Shown here piece after piece: positions 7,722 through 16,089 of a stretch of 28,198 nucleotides of DNA. The DNA is from Wenzhouxiangella sp. (GTDB lineage: Bacteria > Pseudomonadota > Gammaproteobacteria > Xanthomonadales > Wenzhouxiangellaceae): the NCBI GenBank assembly GCA_018400355.1, contig JAGYMV010000003.1, positions 1 to 28,198 on the forward strand, written 5' to 3'. The notes beneath the pieces are model-generated. The model did no database searches. It was not told where the DNA came from and saw only the letters and a list, made by a program, of their open reading frames with translations. The position numbers and the translations under genes are program-made. The number at the start of each line of letters is the position of its first letter. Position 1 is the stretch's first letter.

Positions 7722-8370
7722 GGGTCAACTGACCCTCTTTTAAGACCCAAACGGGTTGATTTAAGCGCGCAATCAAATCCACATCGTGACTGGCGACCAG
7801 CACGGTGACACCGAGTTCATTGAGATTGACGAAAAACTGCATGAGTTGCGCTGAGAGCTCTGGGTCTAAGTTTCCAGTGGGCTCATCGGCCAGCAAGACA
7901 GCGGGCTTGGCAATAATCGCTCGAGCGATACCAACCCGTTGTTGTTCACCACCTGAGAGCATGTGGGGATAGAGCCGTTCTTTTTCCAACAAGCCGACTT
8001 TATCCAGCGCGGCACGGACTCTGCGCTTGATCTCCGTATAGCTCACCCCCGCAATGACCAGTGGCAGCGCGACATTATCGAAGACGCGTTGATCCGACAA
8101 CAGTCGATGGTCTTGAAAGATCACCCCAATCTGGCGTCTTAGATAAGGCACGTGACGGGTGGATAACTTGGCGACATTGCGGCCATCAAATAAAACCTGG
8201 CCTCGGGTGGGCCGTTCTAGCAGGGCAATCAATTTCAGCAACGTGGACTTTCCAGCGCCAGAGTGCCCAGTTAAAAAAGCCATCTGCCCCCGCTCTAAAG
8301 TGAAGCTGACATCACTCAGCGCCAGGCCAGTGCCTGGGTATTGTTTGGCCACACGGTCAAATTGAATCAT
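7714..8370 (-). CDS. ftsE: Cell division ATP-binding protein FtsE
   Basis: This 218-aa ABC ATPase is the cytoplasmic partner of FtsX at the divisome. It shows Walker [10 protein letters not shown] (35-43), the Q-loop (FQDHRLL), the ABC signature [15 protein letters not shown] (near 138-152), Walker [14 protein letters not shown], and the switch His in VASHD. Length and sequence fit FtsE closely. Its ATG overlaps the gspF stop (ATGA), so it appears translationally coupled to a type II secretion gene. In E. coli ftsE lies in ftsY-ftsE-ftsX-rpoH; neither ftsY nor rpoH is present here. Confidence 0.94.
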   Translation of the reverse strand: MIQFDRVAKQYPGTGLALSDVSFTLERGQMAFLTGHSGAGKSTLLKLIALLERPTRGQVLFDGRNVAKLSTRHVPYLRRQIGVIFQDHRLLSDQRVFDNVALPLVIAGVSYTEIKRRVRAALDKVGLLEKERLYPHMLSGGEQQRVGIARAIIAKPAVLLADEPTGNLDPELSAQLMQFFVNLNELGVTVLVASHDVDLIARLNQPVWVLKEGQLTHG

Positions 8371-9569
8371 GACCCACCCAACAACTGACTCATGTTCAAG
8401 ATTGGTAGCATGATCGCTAAAACAATGTACAACACAACCACGCCCACCAATAAAATCATCAAGGGCTGAATCACCGATAAGGCCACCGATTGGGCCGAGG
8501 CCAAAGCACGCTCTTCAATCTCTGCCGATTGCTCAAGCATGGGTGAGAGCTCCCCGCTTTTTTCCCCGGCGTGGGTGAGGCGTTTGGCAATCCCGGAGAT
8601 CCAATCAATTGGCTCCAGTGTTTTCGACAACGACACCCCTTCACTGACCTTTCTGGCCACCTGTTCTATGTCTTTACTGGCGGCGGTATTGCCGAGCACC
8701 GCCCCGCTGACACTCAGCGCCTCAACCAAAGGCACCGAACTGCCCGTGAGGATGGCGAGCGTTCGGGTCAACAAAGCGGTCTGTTGGGCTTTAAACAGTG
8801 GACCGATCACTGGCCAATTAAAACGCCAACGGTCAAACCTCAGGCGCATCTCGGGCTTTTTTAGGGTGACCACCACCAAAGCAACCAATCCGGCCAACAG
8901 CACCACCCCCAGCCAGCCATAGCGACCCAACGCATCGGCCAGACCCAACAATGACCGGGTCACCCAAGGCAATGCGTGCCCTGCTTGGTCAAACACATTC
9001 ACCACCCGAGGCACCACAAACCCAATCAAAGCAGACACCACCGCCAAAGCAATCAGCGCCAACAACGCCGGATAGACCAGTGCGAGGCTCAAACCCCGGC
9101 CCATGGTCTCGCGGCTGTGCGCATAGTCGGCCAACTGCGCCAACACCGCTTCGAGTTGCCCGGTTCGCTCCCCCGCAGCCACTGAAGCAGAATAGAGCCG
9201 TGGGAACAAACCGGGGTGTTCGGCCATCGCCCGAGACAAGCTGGTGCCTTCTAACACCCGCGCCCGGATGGCGCCCATGGCCCGCCGAGTGGGTGCACGA
9301 TCGGCTTGATCGGTCAAAACCGTCAACACCTCTTCAAGGGTCATGCCGGCTTTGAGAAGCGTGGCCAATTGGCGCAGTATCAGAGTGCGTTCTCGACCCG
9401 CCCCCCAGTGGCGGCCGACTCGATTGGCCGCAGCCACCGCCTCAATGTCCAGTGGAATCAGGCCCTCATCGCGGAGCATGGCGCGCGCTTGTCGTGGGGT
9501 GTCTGCTTGCACCACACCCCTTTTCAGACGCTGCGCCCCGTCCAATGCTTGGTATTCAAATGCCGCCAT
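8367..9569 (-). CDS. gspF: Type II secretion inner-membrane platform protein GspF
   Basis: GspF is the polytopic platform protein of the type II secretion system and contacts GspE and GspL. The 400-aa protein has the canonical N-terminus (MAAFEYQALD), two T2SSF repeats (about 65-190 and 270-395) with GMTLEEVL, GERTGQLE and GEKSGEL motifs, and hydrophobic segments near 163-190, 215-237 and 370-392. The length matches the family (~405). It starts 12 nt after gspE ends, and its stop overlaps the ftsE start (ATGA). In known systems gspG follows; here ftsE does. Confidence 0.93.
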   Translation of the reverse strand: MAAFEYQALDGAQRLKRGVVQADTPRQARAMLRDEGLIPLDIEAVAAANRVGRHWGAGRERTLILRQLATLLKAGMTLEEVLTVLTDQADRAPTRRAMGAIRARVLEGTSLSRAMAEHPGLFPRLYSASVAAGERTGQLEAVLAQLADYAHSRETMGRGLSLALVYPALLALIALAVVSALIGFVVPRVVNVFDQAGHALPWVTRSLLGLADALGRYGWLGVVLLAGLVALVVVTLKKPEMRLRFDRWRFNWPVIGPLFKAQQTALLTRTLAILTGSSVPLVEALSVSGAVLGNTAASKDIEQVARKVSEGVSLSKTLEPIDWISGIAKRLTHAGEKSGELSPMLEQSAEIEERALASAQSVALSVIQPLMILLVGVVVLYIVLAIMLPILNMSQLLGGS

Positions 9570-9581
9570 TAGATGCCTCGA

Positions 9582-11048
9582 TCAAGCGCTTCGCGTGACA
9601 CGTAAGACCTCTTCAACCGAGGTGATGCCACGCGCCACTTTGTCCAAGCCATCTTCCAAGATGGCTGGGGAATGCATCCGAGTGATCTGTTCGAGCGCAT
9701 GCTCGCTGGCTTGATCATGAATGGCTTGACGAAGGGCATCATTTAAGGCCACCACCTCATAGATCCCGGTGCGTCCGCGATAACCTGTCTCACCTGCCGC
9801 CAAATTGCTTCTGGGGCGAAACGCTTGGATGCGCTCGCGACCAGTCAAGCCCAAGGTTTGCGGATCAACGCCGACCTGCTCGCATTGATCGGGATCCACC
9901 ACACGCACCAAACGTTGGGCGACCACGCCAATCAAACTGGATGCCAGTAAAAAGGGTTCGATGCCCATGTCGACCAACCGGGTGATCGCACCCACCGCGG
10001 TATTGGTGTGCAGTGTCGATAACACCAAGTGACCCGTCAAGGAGGCCTGCACCGCCATCCGAGCGGTTTCCACATCTCGGATCTCTCCGACCATCACCAC
10101 ATCGGGATCTTGTCTGAGTATGGCCCTAAGGCCGCGTGCAAAAGTGAGATCCACCTTCGGGTTGACCTGCGTCTGGCCCACCCCATCGAGATCATATTCA
10201 ATGGGGTCTTCGACGGTCATGATGTTTCTGCTGCGATCATTGAGTTGCATGATCGAGGCATACAGGGTGGTGGATTTACCCGACCCCGTCGGCCCGGTGA
10301 CCAACAAAATGCCGTGTGGGCGTGCGAGCAATTTGCCCATGGTGTGTTGCGCGGCATCACTCATCCCCAAGCCAGCCAGATCGAGCCGTCCGGCTTGCTG
10401 ATCCAACAGTCGCAACACCACCCGCTCTCCGTGACTGGATGGCAAAGTCGAGACCCGAACATCCACCGAGCGCCCCGCCACCCTCAAGCCCATTCGTCCA
10501 TCTTGCGGAACGCGTTTTTCGGCGATGTCCAATTGCGCCATGACTTTCAAACGCGAGACAATCAGTCCAGCCAAAGCACGCGCGGGTGACATCACCTCAT
10601 GCAACACACCATCCACTCGAAACCGTATGGCCAACCGCTGCTCGAAAGGTTCGAAGTGGATATCCGATGCGCCCTCTCGTAGGGCTTGGGTCAACACGCC
10701 ATTGATCAGACGAATGATGGGCGCATCGTCCTCGCTTTCCAACAAATCGGCTGACTGAGGCAGATCATCAGCCAATTGAGCCAGATCCAAATCCTCACCT
10801 AGGTCATCGACCACTTGCTGCGCGGTTTCATCGCCCGCTTCATAGAGTTTGGCGATCAACGCTTCATAGGCATCGGCCTCCAGCGTTTCAATTTCGCTGG
10901 ACTCACCCACGCGCCGAAGCACTTCTTGGACGGCCGCCAAGTCCGCAGGTGATCGGACCACCACAGCACAAGCGCCGTCTGCATCCGTCACCACCGTCAC
11001 CCCCCGTCGGCGGGCAAATCGATAACTGGGGCGGAACTCAGCGCTCAT
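9582..11048 (-). CDS. gspE: Type II secretion ATPase GspE
   Basis: GspE is the cytoplasmic motor ATPase of type II secretion. The ATG at 11048 gives 488 aa, matches the family start, and overlaps the end of gspD by 11 bp. A longer open frame back to 11132 lies wholly inside gspD and is rejected. The protein has an N1 domain (1-100), an N2 domain with ASDIHFEP, Walker A GPTGSGKST (252-260), Asp box MTVEDPIEY, Walker B DVVMVGEIRD (316-325) and His box STLHTNTA. The usual four-cysteine zinc element is lost: only Cys389 remains, and the second CxxC before GYRGR is replaced (RSNLAAGETGYRGR). The rest of the catalytic core looks intact. Confidence 0.93.
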   Translation of the reverse strand: MSAEFRPSYRFARRRGVTVVTDADGACAVVVRSPADLAAVQEVLRRVGESSEIETLEADAYEALIAKLYEAGDETAQQVVDDLGEDLDLAQLADDLPQSADLLESEDDAPIIRLINGVLTQALREGASDIHFEPFEQRLAIRFRVDGVLHEVMSPARALAGLIVSRLKVMAQLDIAEKRVPQDGRMGLRVAGRSVDVRVSTLPSSHGERVVLRLLDQQAGRLDLAGLGMSDAAQHTMGKLLARPHGILLVTGPTGSGKSTTLYASIMQLNDRSRNIMTVEDPIEYDLDGVGQTQVNPKVDLTFARGLRAILRQDPDVVMVGEIRDVETARMAVQASLTGHLVLSTLHTNTAVGAITRLVDMGIEPFLLASSLIGVVAQRLVRVVDPDQCEQVGVDPQTLGLTGRERIQAFRPRSNLAAGETGYRGRTGIYEVVALNDALRQAIHDQASEHALEQITRMHSPAILEDGLDKVARGITSVEEVLRVTRSA

Positions 11049-12984
11049 CGGGCGGTGGCTGTTGCAAAAAGTCATGCCACTCAGGCAGCAGTGGCGCTTT
11101 CTTGGCTGGGCTGAGTGTTTGTGCCCGCTCAATGTTTTCTAGTTGCGCATCGCGAATGCTGGAGTACTTTCTGCCAGTCACTTCATCGAGGACTTGGTCA
11201 TCATGCAAAATCGTCGGGCGGATAAAGACCATCAGATTGCGTTTCACATTCGAGTTGCGGCGGTACTTGAACAACTCACCAAGCAACGGAATACTGCCCA
11301 AACCAGGCACACTCTCTAGACGCTCTTGAACGTCCTCGGTGGTCAGCCCACCCAAGACCAAAATGGCGCCATCGGGCACCATCACGCGCGTTGAAATCGT
11401 TCGTTTGTTGGTGATCAAATCAACCGCGCCAGCAGACGGCGCGAGCGTTGAGACCTCTTGTTCGATCGCCAACATGACCTGATCGCCTTCGTTAATGTGT
11501 GGGGTGACATTTAACTTGATGCCAATCTCTTTTCTCTCAATGGTTTGAAAAGGGTTGATTTGTCCGTCGGATGTCGACACACCCTGAGCCGAGAAACTGC
11601 CTGAGACAAACGGCACCTCTTGCCCCACATTGATGTTTGCCGGATGGTTGTCCATGGTGACCACCGAAGGTGTGGACAACACATTGGTGTTGGCGTCTTG
11701 ACTTAAGGCCCTGGCCAAAGCACCAATTTCGAGTATCTCTAAGCCAAGCAAACTCGAGCGGCCGCGCACATAACCCACATTGAGACCCTGGCCTGGCAAG
11801 GTCAACTGCGCGCCCTCCCCAGCCTGCCCAGCGGCGCCACTTAAGGTCAGGATGTTGTTGCCACCAGTTTGGAAATTGGTGCCACCAAATAAGCCAGAAT
11901 CCCCCGAGGCAAATGCTTGCCATTGAATGCCCAGCTCTTGGCTCACATCCACCGCCACTTCGGCGATGATGGCTTCTACTTGCACTTGTGCTCGTCGAAT
12001 ATCGAGCTGCTTGATGACCGACTCAATCGTTCGAAAAACCGACGGCGTTGCAGTCACCACCAAGGCATTGGTGGGCTCATGCGCCTGAATCTTGACTTCG
12101 TTGTTGCCCGCCTCATCAGACCCAGGCAACATGTCCCGAAGCACCGCAACCAAATCCTTGGCCGTGGCATACCGCAAGTACACGACCTGCGTCCGCCCAT
12201 CTGTCGACAGAGGGGTGTCTAGATGAGCAATCAATGTTTTCAGGCGCAAGCGACGAGCGGGGTCACCCGACAAGATGATGGTGTTGGTGCGCTCATCAGC
12301 CACAGCCTGCTCTTGGCTTGCATTGGGATAAAGCCGGCCAATCAAATCAACGACTTCAGATGCATCGGCATGCCCCAAAACAATGGGCTCCAGTTCCTGA
12401 TGGCTTTTGGCGTCGAGTCGATCCACAATCGATTCAATGCGTCGAACACTGGCTGCTCGATCCGATAGGATCAAGACATTGGATGGCTCATGGTGGGCAA
12501 GATAGGCCGATTGGGGCACCAAAGTGCGGAGCAGTTGCACCACCTCACTGGCCCTGATGTGTTCCATGGAAATGATCGAGGTCACCGGCTCATCACCCGA
12601 GGCGCGCATGGCATCCACCGGCACCCGCCCATCTTGTCTGGCTTTGGCATCGGGAACGATCCGAGTCAGGCGATCATCTTCAATGGCGCTGAATCCGTGC
12701 ACAGCCAAGATGGACAAAAAGACCTCATAGAGCGCCTCATCATCTAGGCCCTGTTGTGATAGCACCGTGACCCGACCAGCCACCTGGGGATCAATCACCA
12801 AGGTTCGCCCCGTCATCTCAGAAACAGCCGCGATCACTGTCCGGATATCGGCATCGGTGAAGTTCAAGACGTGTTGTTCGTCGTCTTGTGCGCAAACGAC
12901 ACTGGAGACGGCCAATAAGATGCCCGCCATAAGCGCTCGAGCAGACGCTGCCAACCTGTTGTCTGAATAAGACCCGTTAATCAT
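11038..12984 (-). CDS. gspD: Type II secretion outer-membrane secretin GspD
   Basis: GspD forms the outer-membrane channel of type II secretion. The 648-aa precursor has an N-terminal signal sequence (hydrophobic core ALMAGILLAVSSVV, probable cleavage after CAQ near residue 33). The N0 domain (about 36-105) and N1-N3 ring domains (about 135-350) follow; the latter include the NALVVTAT motif. Next comes the secretin core (about 390-600) with VPFVSG, the gate region and VPDGAILVLGGL. The C-terminal tail of about 50 residues (after RNLMVFIRPTIL) could be a pilotin-binding S-domain. The gene start overlaps the gspC stop (ATGA) and its end overlaps gspE. No pilotin gene is seen in the window. Confidence 0.95.
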   Translation of the reverse strand: MINGSYSDNRLAASARALMAGILLAVSSVVCAQDDEQHVLNFTDADIRTVIAAVSEMTGRTLVIDPQVAGRVTVLSQQGLDDEALYEVFLSILAVHGFSAIEDDRLTRIVPDAKARQDGRVPVDAMRASGDEPVTSIISMEHIRASEVVQLLRTLVPQSAYLAHHEPSNVLILSDRAASVRRIESIVDRLDAKSHQELEPIVLGHADASEVVDLIGRLYPNASQEQAVADERTNTIILSGDPARRLRLKTLIAHLDTPLSTDGRTQVVYLRYATAKDLVAVLRDMLPGSDEAGNNEVKIQAHEPTNALVVTATPSVFRTIESVIKQLDIRRAQVQVEAIIAEVAVDVSQELGIQWQAFASGDSGLFGGTNFQTGGNNILTLSGAAGQAGEGAQLTLPGQGLNVGYVRGRSSLLGLEILEIGALARALSQDANTNVLSTPSVVTMDNHPANINVGQEVPFVSGSFSAQGVSTSDGQINPFQTIERKEIGIKLNVTPHINEGDQVMLAIEQEVSTLAPSAGAVDLITNKRTISTRVMVPDGAILVLGGLTTEDVQERLESVPGLGSIPLLGELFKYRRNSNVKRNLMVFIRPTILHDDQVLDEVTGRKYSSIRDAQLENIERAQTLSPAKKAPLLPEWHDFLQQPPPDER

Positions 12985-13964
12985 TGTGATTGCATCCTCT
13001 CGTTTACCACAGCACGCAGATCATCGACTGTCGGCTGTATGGTCATCTCTTGCCCTGCCCGCTCTATGGTCACCGACACGCGCTCACCTTGCAGCGCGCG
13101 CATCACCATGGCTTCAAGATCAGGCGTTGATTCAAGACTCGCCTCGATGGGAACCCCATTGATACCCACCAACACATCCCCCACCTGCAAACCGACCGCT
13201 GCAAACCAACGCGCCTCAGGAGAAGGTCGCAAGCGGAAACCCCCACCCCTGACTGGCGTCATGCCCACGCCACCCGTGCTGGGCGTTTCTTGACCGGCCC
13301 TAAGCTGTTGTCCCAGTCCACCCAGCGACCCGATACCAATGCCTGTCGGCAGCGGCTCTATCTCCTGAGCCGACGCCCCAGGGATCGGCGAAGCGGCATC
13401 TGCAGAGGGTGTGGACACCGGACCCGGTTCGCGGTCTTTCAGAATCAAGACCTCCTCGCGCCCGGCACGCGCCAAGACCACCCGATCGATCTCAATTTGG
13501 GCAATGCGCCGTCCATCGGGCAAGGTGTCGTTCAGTCCAAACAATTGATCACTCGAACCGATGCCACGAATCATGACGTAGCCAGATCTTTGCTCTGAGT
13601 CAGCTCGATCGTGCGTGGGTGCCACCACCCCAACCAGCGTCAATGAACTTTGATCCACCGGTAACCGGTCGAGGGCAGAACGGCGGGTGCTGGCCCCATC
13701 ACCAAAAAACCGATCCCAGCCTGGGTCTTGGCCCGACGATGCCCGAGTCATTGATGAGCCATCAGAACTGTCCAAACGATCGCCCCATGCCCCATTCGAC
13801 TCAGTTGGGAGGCTCGGGCCCGCCAACAAAAGCCACACCAAGCGCACCAGCAGCCACGCCGCCATCACGGCCAAAACAATCGCTGCCCAAGTCGGCACCC
13901 GTCGAGCGACGGGGCTGGCCCAGCCTAGGCGAGTTGCAGCGGTCCAATGGTCGGCAATATTCAT
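12981..13964 (-). CDS. gspC: Type II secretion protein GspC (PDZ type)
   Basis: GspC links the inner-membrane platform to the secretin and helps select substrates. The 327-aa bitopic protein has a membrane helix near 26-50, a periplasmic linker, an HR domain (about 105-180; SSLTLVGVVAP...YVMIRG...LFGLNDTLPDG) and a C-terminal PDZ domain (about 235-325; GLQVGDVLVGINGVPI). I chose the ATG at 13964 over the TTG one codon upstream. It is first in the gsp run, 78 bp after rhlB on the same strand, and overlaps gspD by ATGA. The gap holds no strong terminator and only weak promoter-like elements, so cotranscription with rhlB is possible. Its PDZ domain fits the classic GspC type, as opposed to coiled-coil variants. 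Confidence 0.92.
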   Translation of the reverse strand: MNIADHWTAATRLGWASPVARRVPTWAAIVLAVMAAWLLVRLVWLLLAGPSLPTESNGAWGDRLDSSDGSSMTRASSGQDPGWDRFFGDGASTRRSALDRLPVDQSSLTLVGVVAPTHDRADSEQRSGYVMIRGIGSSDQLFGLNDTLPDGRRIAQIEIDRVVLARAGREEVLILKDREPGPVSTPSADAASPIPGASAQEIEPLPTGIGIGSLGGLGQQLRAGQETPSTGGVGMTPVRGGGFRLRPSPEARWFAAVGLQVGDVLVGINGVPIEASLESTPDLEAMVMRALQGERVSVTIERAGQEMTIQPTVDDLRAVVNERMQSQ

Positions 13965-14042
13965 CAATTGAGCAATCCAATAAAGCCTATGAAAACAGCT
14001 TTTGAGGTTAGCACAAACCCCGAACGAGGCGAAGCACCCTGA

Positions 14043-15491
14043 CTAGCTACGGCGTCTAGACCCCGAGTGCTTCGAACGGCTTTTCTTGTGTCCCGAAGAG
14101 GGCTTTCGGGGCGCTGGGCGTTTCAGCGTCGGCAACGAATCGGGGTCGTGATTGACCACGGGCAGCGTCAGGTCTATGTAGGTTTCTATTTCTGGAAGAT
14201 AAAACGCGTAATCTTCACACGCAAAGCTGATGGCATCACCTGATGCGCCCAATCGCGCTGTGCGTCCAATTCGGTGGACATAATCGGCCGCGTCTTGAGG
14301 CAAGTCATAGTTGATGACGTGGGAGACATCTGGGATGTGCAACCCCCGCGCGGCCACATCGGTGGCTACCATGACATCAATCTCACCATCGTGGAATTTG
14401 CCCAAGAGTTTTTGGCGTTTGATCTGGGGCACATTGCCAGCCAGCATGGCGGTGTTGAGGCCATTGGCTGTGAGTGTCCGCGCGACCAAGTCAGCGGCAT
14501 GGCGGGTGTTTACAAACACCATGGTGTGCGCCGATGTTCTCTCTTTTAGAAGCTGAACCAGCAATGGCAATTTCTCGCGGTTGGCTGGGTAGTAGACCAC
14601 TTGCGTGACACGCTCGGTGGTCATTTGTTCTTCTTCGATTCGAATGGTCTGTGCGTCTTTCATGTGCTCATAAGCCAGCTCTGTCACCTTCAAGGGAAAG
14701 GTCGCTGAAAACATCAAGCATTGGCGATCGCCGGGTGGTGGCATGCGTCGAAACATAAATCGAATGTCGGCAATAAAACCCAGATCAAACATTCGGTCGG
14801 CTTCATCTAAAACAGCGACTTCGATTGACTTGAGGTCATAGATGTTTTGCTTTAAAAAGTCGATCAAGCGTCCAGGGGTCCCAATCAGGATGTCAACGCC
14901 TTGGGCGATGGCATCTTTTTGTCGTTGGTAGTCCACACCACCATAGGCCAGCAGCGTACTAAGACCCGTGTGCTTGCCTAAAACCTCTGCATCTTTGTGA
15001 ATCTGTATGGCCAGCTCTCGCGTGGGCGCAATGATGATCGATCGGGGATTGCGACCCGTTTTTTTAGAGTCTTCTTTGAGCAACTGATGAAACACCGCCA
15101 ACAAAAAAGCGGCCGTCTTGCCCGTGCCGGTTCTTGCCTGACCCAACACATCTTGACCGGCCAATGCCAATGGGAGTGTCTTGGCTTGAATTGGGGTGCA
15201 CAACTCAAATTTTGCCTCGGCCAGGCCTTTGGTGATTCGGGGATCGAGGTTGAATTGAGAGAACGCCACATCGCTCAACACGGTCTCTGAGGAAGCGGCT
15301 GCCGCCTCTATGGGGCCTTTGCTCGGCTCTTTTCTGGGGGCCTCACTGGTCGATGGACTGGCCGATGGCTTGGGGGCTGGCGCCTTTTCGGCCACCACGT
15401 TTTGCTGAGCATCTGGTTTTTTTGTGATCAAATTTGAGACTTGGCTTGCGCACGAGCGCACCAAATCCGTTACCATGTCTTTAAAGTTCAT
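14043..15491 (-). CDS. rhlB: DEAD-box RNA helicase RhlB
   Basis: RhlB is an ATP-dependent RNA helicase that, in E. coli, works with RNase E in the degradosome. The 482-aa protein has the Q motif (F80...CTPIQ 98-102), motif I ARTGTGKT (119-126), PTREL, GTPGR, DEAD, SAT, the DVAARGLHIP region and HRIGRTAR. The C-terminal tail is very basic (Lys/Arg/Ser-rich) and likely binds RNA. RhlB is favoured over other DEAD proteins because it diverges from trxA-rho exactly as in E. coli. The N-terminus carries about 70 extra Ala/Pro/Ser/Lys-rich residues before the core. Its start lies only 31 bp from trxA, so a later start cannot be excluded. Confidence 0.88.
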   Translation of the reverse strand: MNFKDMVTDLVRSCASQVSNLITKKPDAQQNVVAEKAPAPKPSASPSTSEAPRKEPSKGPIEAAAASSETVLSDVAFSQFNLDPRITKGLAEAKFELCTPIQAKTLPLALAGQDVLGQARTGTGKTAAFLLAVFHQLLKEDSKKTGRNPRSIIIAPTRELAIQIHKDAEVLGKHTGLSTLLAYGGVDYQRQKDAIAQGVDILIGTPGRLIDFLKQNIYDLKSIEVAVLDEADRMFDLGFIADIRFMFRRMPPPGDRQCLMFSATFPLKVTELAYEHMKDAQTIRIEEEQMTTERVTQVVYYPANREKLPLLVQLLKERTSAHTMVFVNTRHAADLVARTLTANGLNTAMLAGNVPQIKRQKLLGKFHDGEIDVMVATDVAARGLHIPDVSHVINYDLPQDAADYVHRIGRTARLGASGDAISFACEDYAFYLPEIETYIDLTLPVVNHDPDSLPTLKRPAPRKPSSGHKKSRSKHSGSRRRS

Positions 15492-15522
15492 TGTTTACCC
15501 TATATCCAGGAGTACTGTCACT

Positions 15523-15849
15523 GTGAGCGGCAACCTAGTACATGTCTCTGAGAGCACCTTCGATGAGGTGGTCATCAATGCCAACGGCCCAGTTTTGGTT
15601 GATTATTGGGCTGAATGGTGCGGCCCGTGCAAGATGATTGAACCGATTCTACATGAGTTGGCCAGTGAGTACGGCGATAAACTGACCATCGCAAAAGTCA
15701 ATATTGATGAGAACCCGCAGGTGGCCAACCGCTTCAAGATCCGCGGGATTCCCACTCTCATGATTTTTCAAGATGGCGAGCACCAAGGAACCAAAGTGGG
15801 CGCGATGACCAAGGGTGCGCTCAAAGAGTTTGTCGAAGCCACCATTTAA
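15523..15849 (+). CDS. trxA: Thioredoxin 1
   Basis: A small cytosolic dithiol-disulfide oxidoreductase reduced by thioredoxin reductase. It has the active site WCGPC (Cys33, Cys36), DYWAEWCGPC context, the buried Asp (VLVDYWA) and cis-Pro77 in RGIPTLM. The GTG start gives 108 aa, matching thioredoxin 1 (E. coli 109). An AGGAG at 15508-15512 lies 10 bases upstream. The frame extends further upstream to 15424, but that stretch is antisense to the rhlB N-terminus and is not thioredoxin-like. The gene diverges from rhlB and precedes rho, the classic arrangement. Confidence 0.95.
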   Translation: MSGNLVHVSESTFDEVVINANGPVLVDYWAEWCGPCKMIEPILHELASEYGDKLTIAKVNIDENPQVANRFKIRGIPTLMIFQDGEHQGTKVGAMTKGALKEFVEATI

Positions 15850-15857
15850 GTGGAATA

Positions 15858-15890
15858 GGCTTGGGCGAATCGACTTGTTCTGCCCAAGCC
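15858..15890 (+). terminator. Hairpin after trxA, possible terminator or attenuator
   Basis: GGCTTGGGC and GCCCAAGCC form a perfect 9-bp GC-rich stem with a 15-nt loop, 8 bp after the trxA stop. No clear U-run follows (atcctaaatt), so intrinsic termination would be weak. It may instead protect the 3' end of the trxA mRNA. Confidence 0.45.
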
Positions 15891-16089
15891 ATCCTAAATT
15901 AAGCAACAATTTGGACTAGACGACCCGATCAAAAAGTGCTACCGTAGCTCCAGGTTGTGATTAGAAGCAACCCAAGTTTCCCACAAATCCGAACAGAATA
16001 ATTAACTCAAACCTTAGGTACATCTCCGACCAGTCGGGCAGATCCCTGCGGTGGTGTGTATCATTTCCTAACCTTCCCGTGACCAATCC
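15891..16089 (+). promoter_or_regulatory. Leader region upstream of rho
   Basis: About 200 bp without a supportable ORF lie between the trxA hairpin and rho. The stretch just before the rho ATG (16061-16089) is rich in C and T and poor in G, and lacks a good Shine-Dalgarno. A short inverted repeat CCGAC-ca-GTCGG sits at 16026-16037. AATAAT at 15997-16002 could be a -10, without a convincing -35. In E. coli the rho leader mediates Rho autoregulation; a similar role here is inference from position and base bias. Confidence 0.3.

Noticed and set aside
11049..11132. Longer gspE N-terminus starting at 11132
   Set aside because: The extra 28 residues lie within the gspD coding end and do not resemble GspE; the ATG at 11048 gives the family-typical start.
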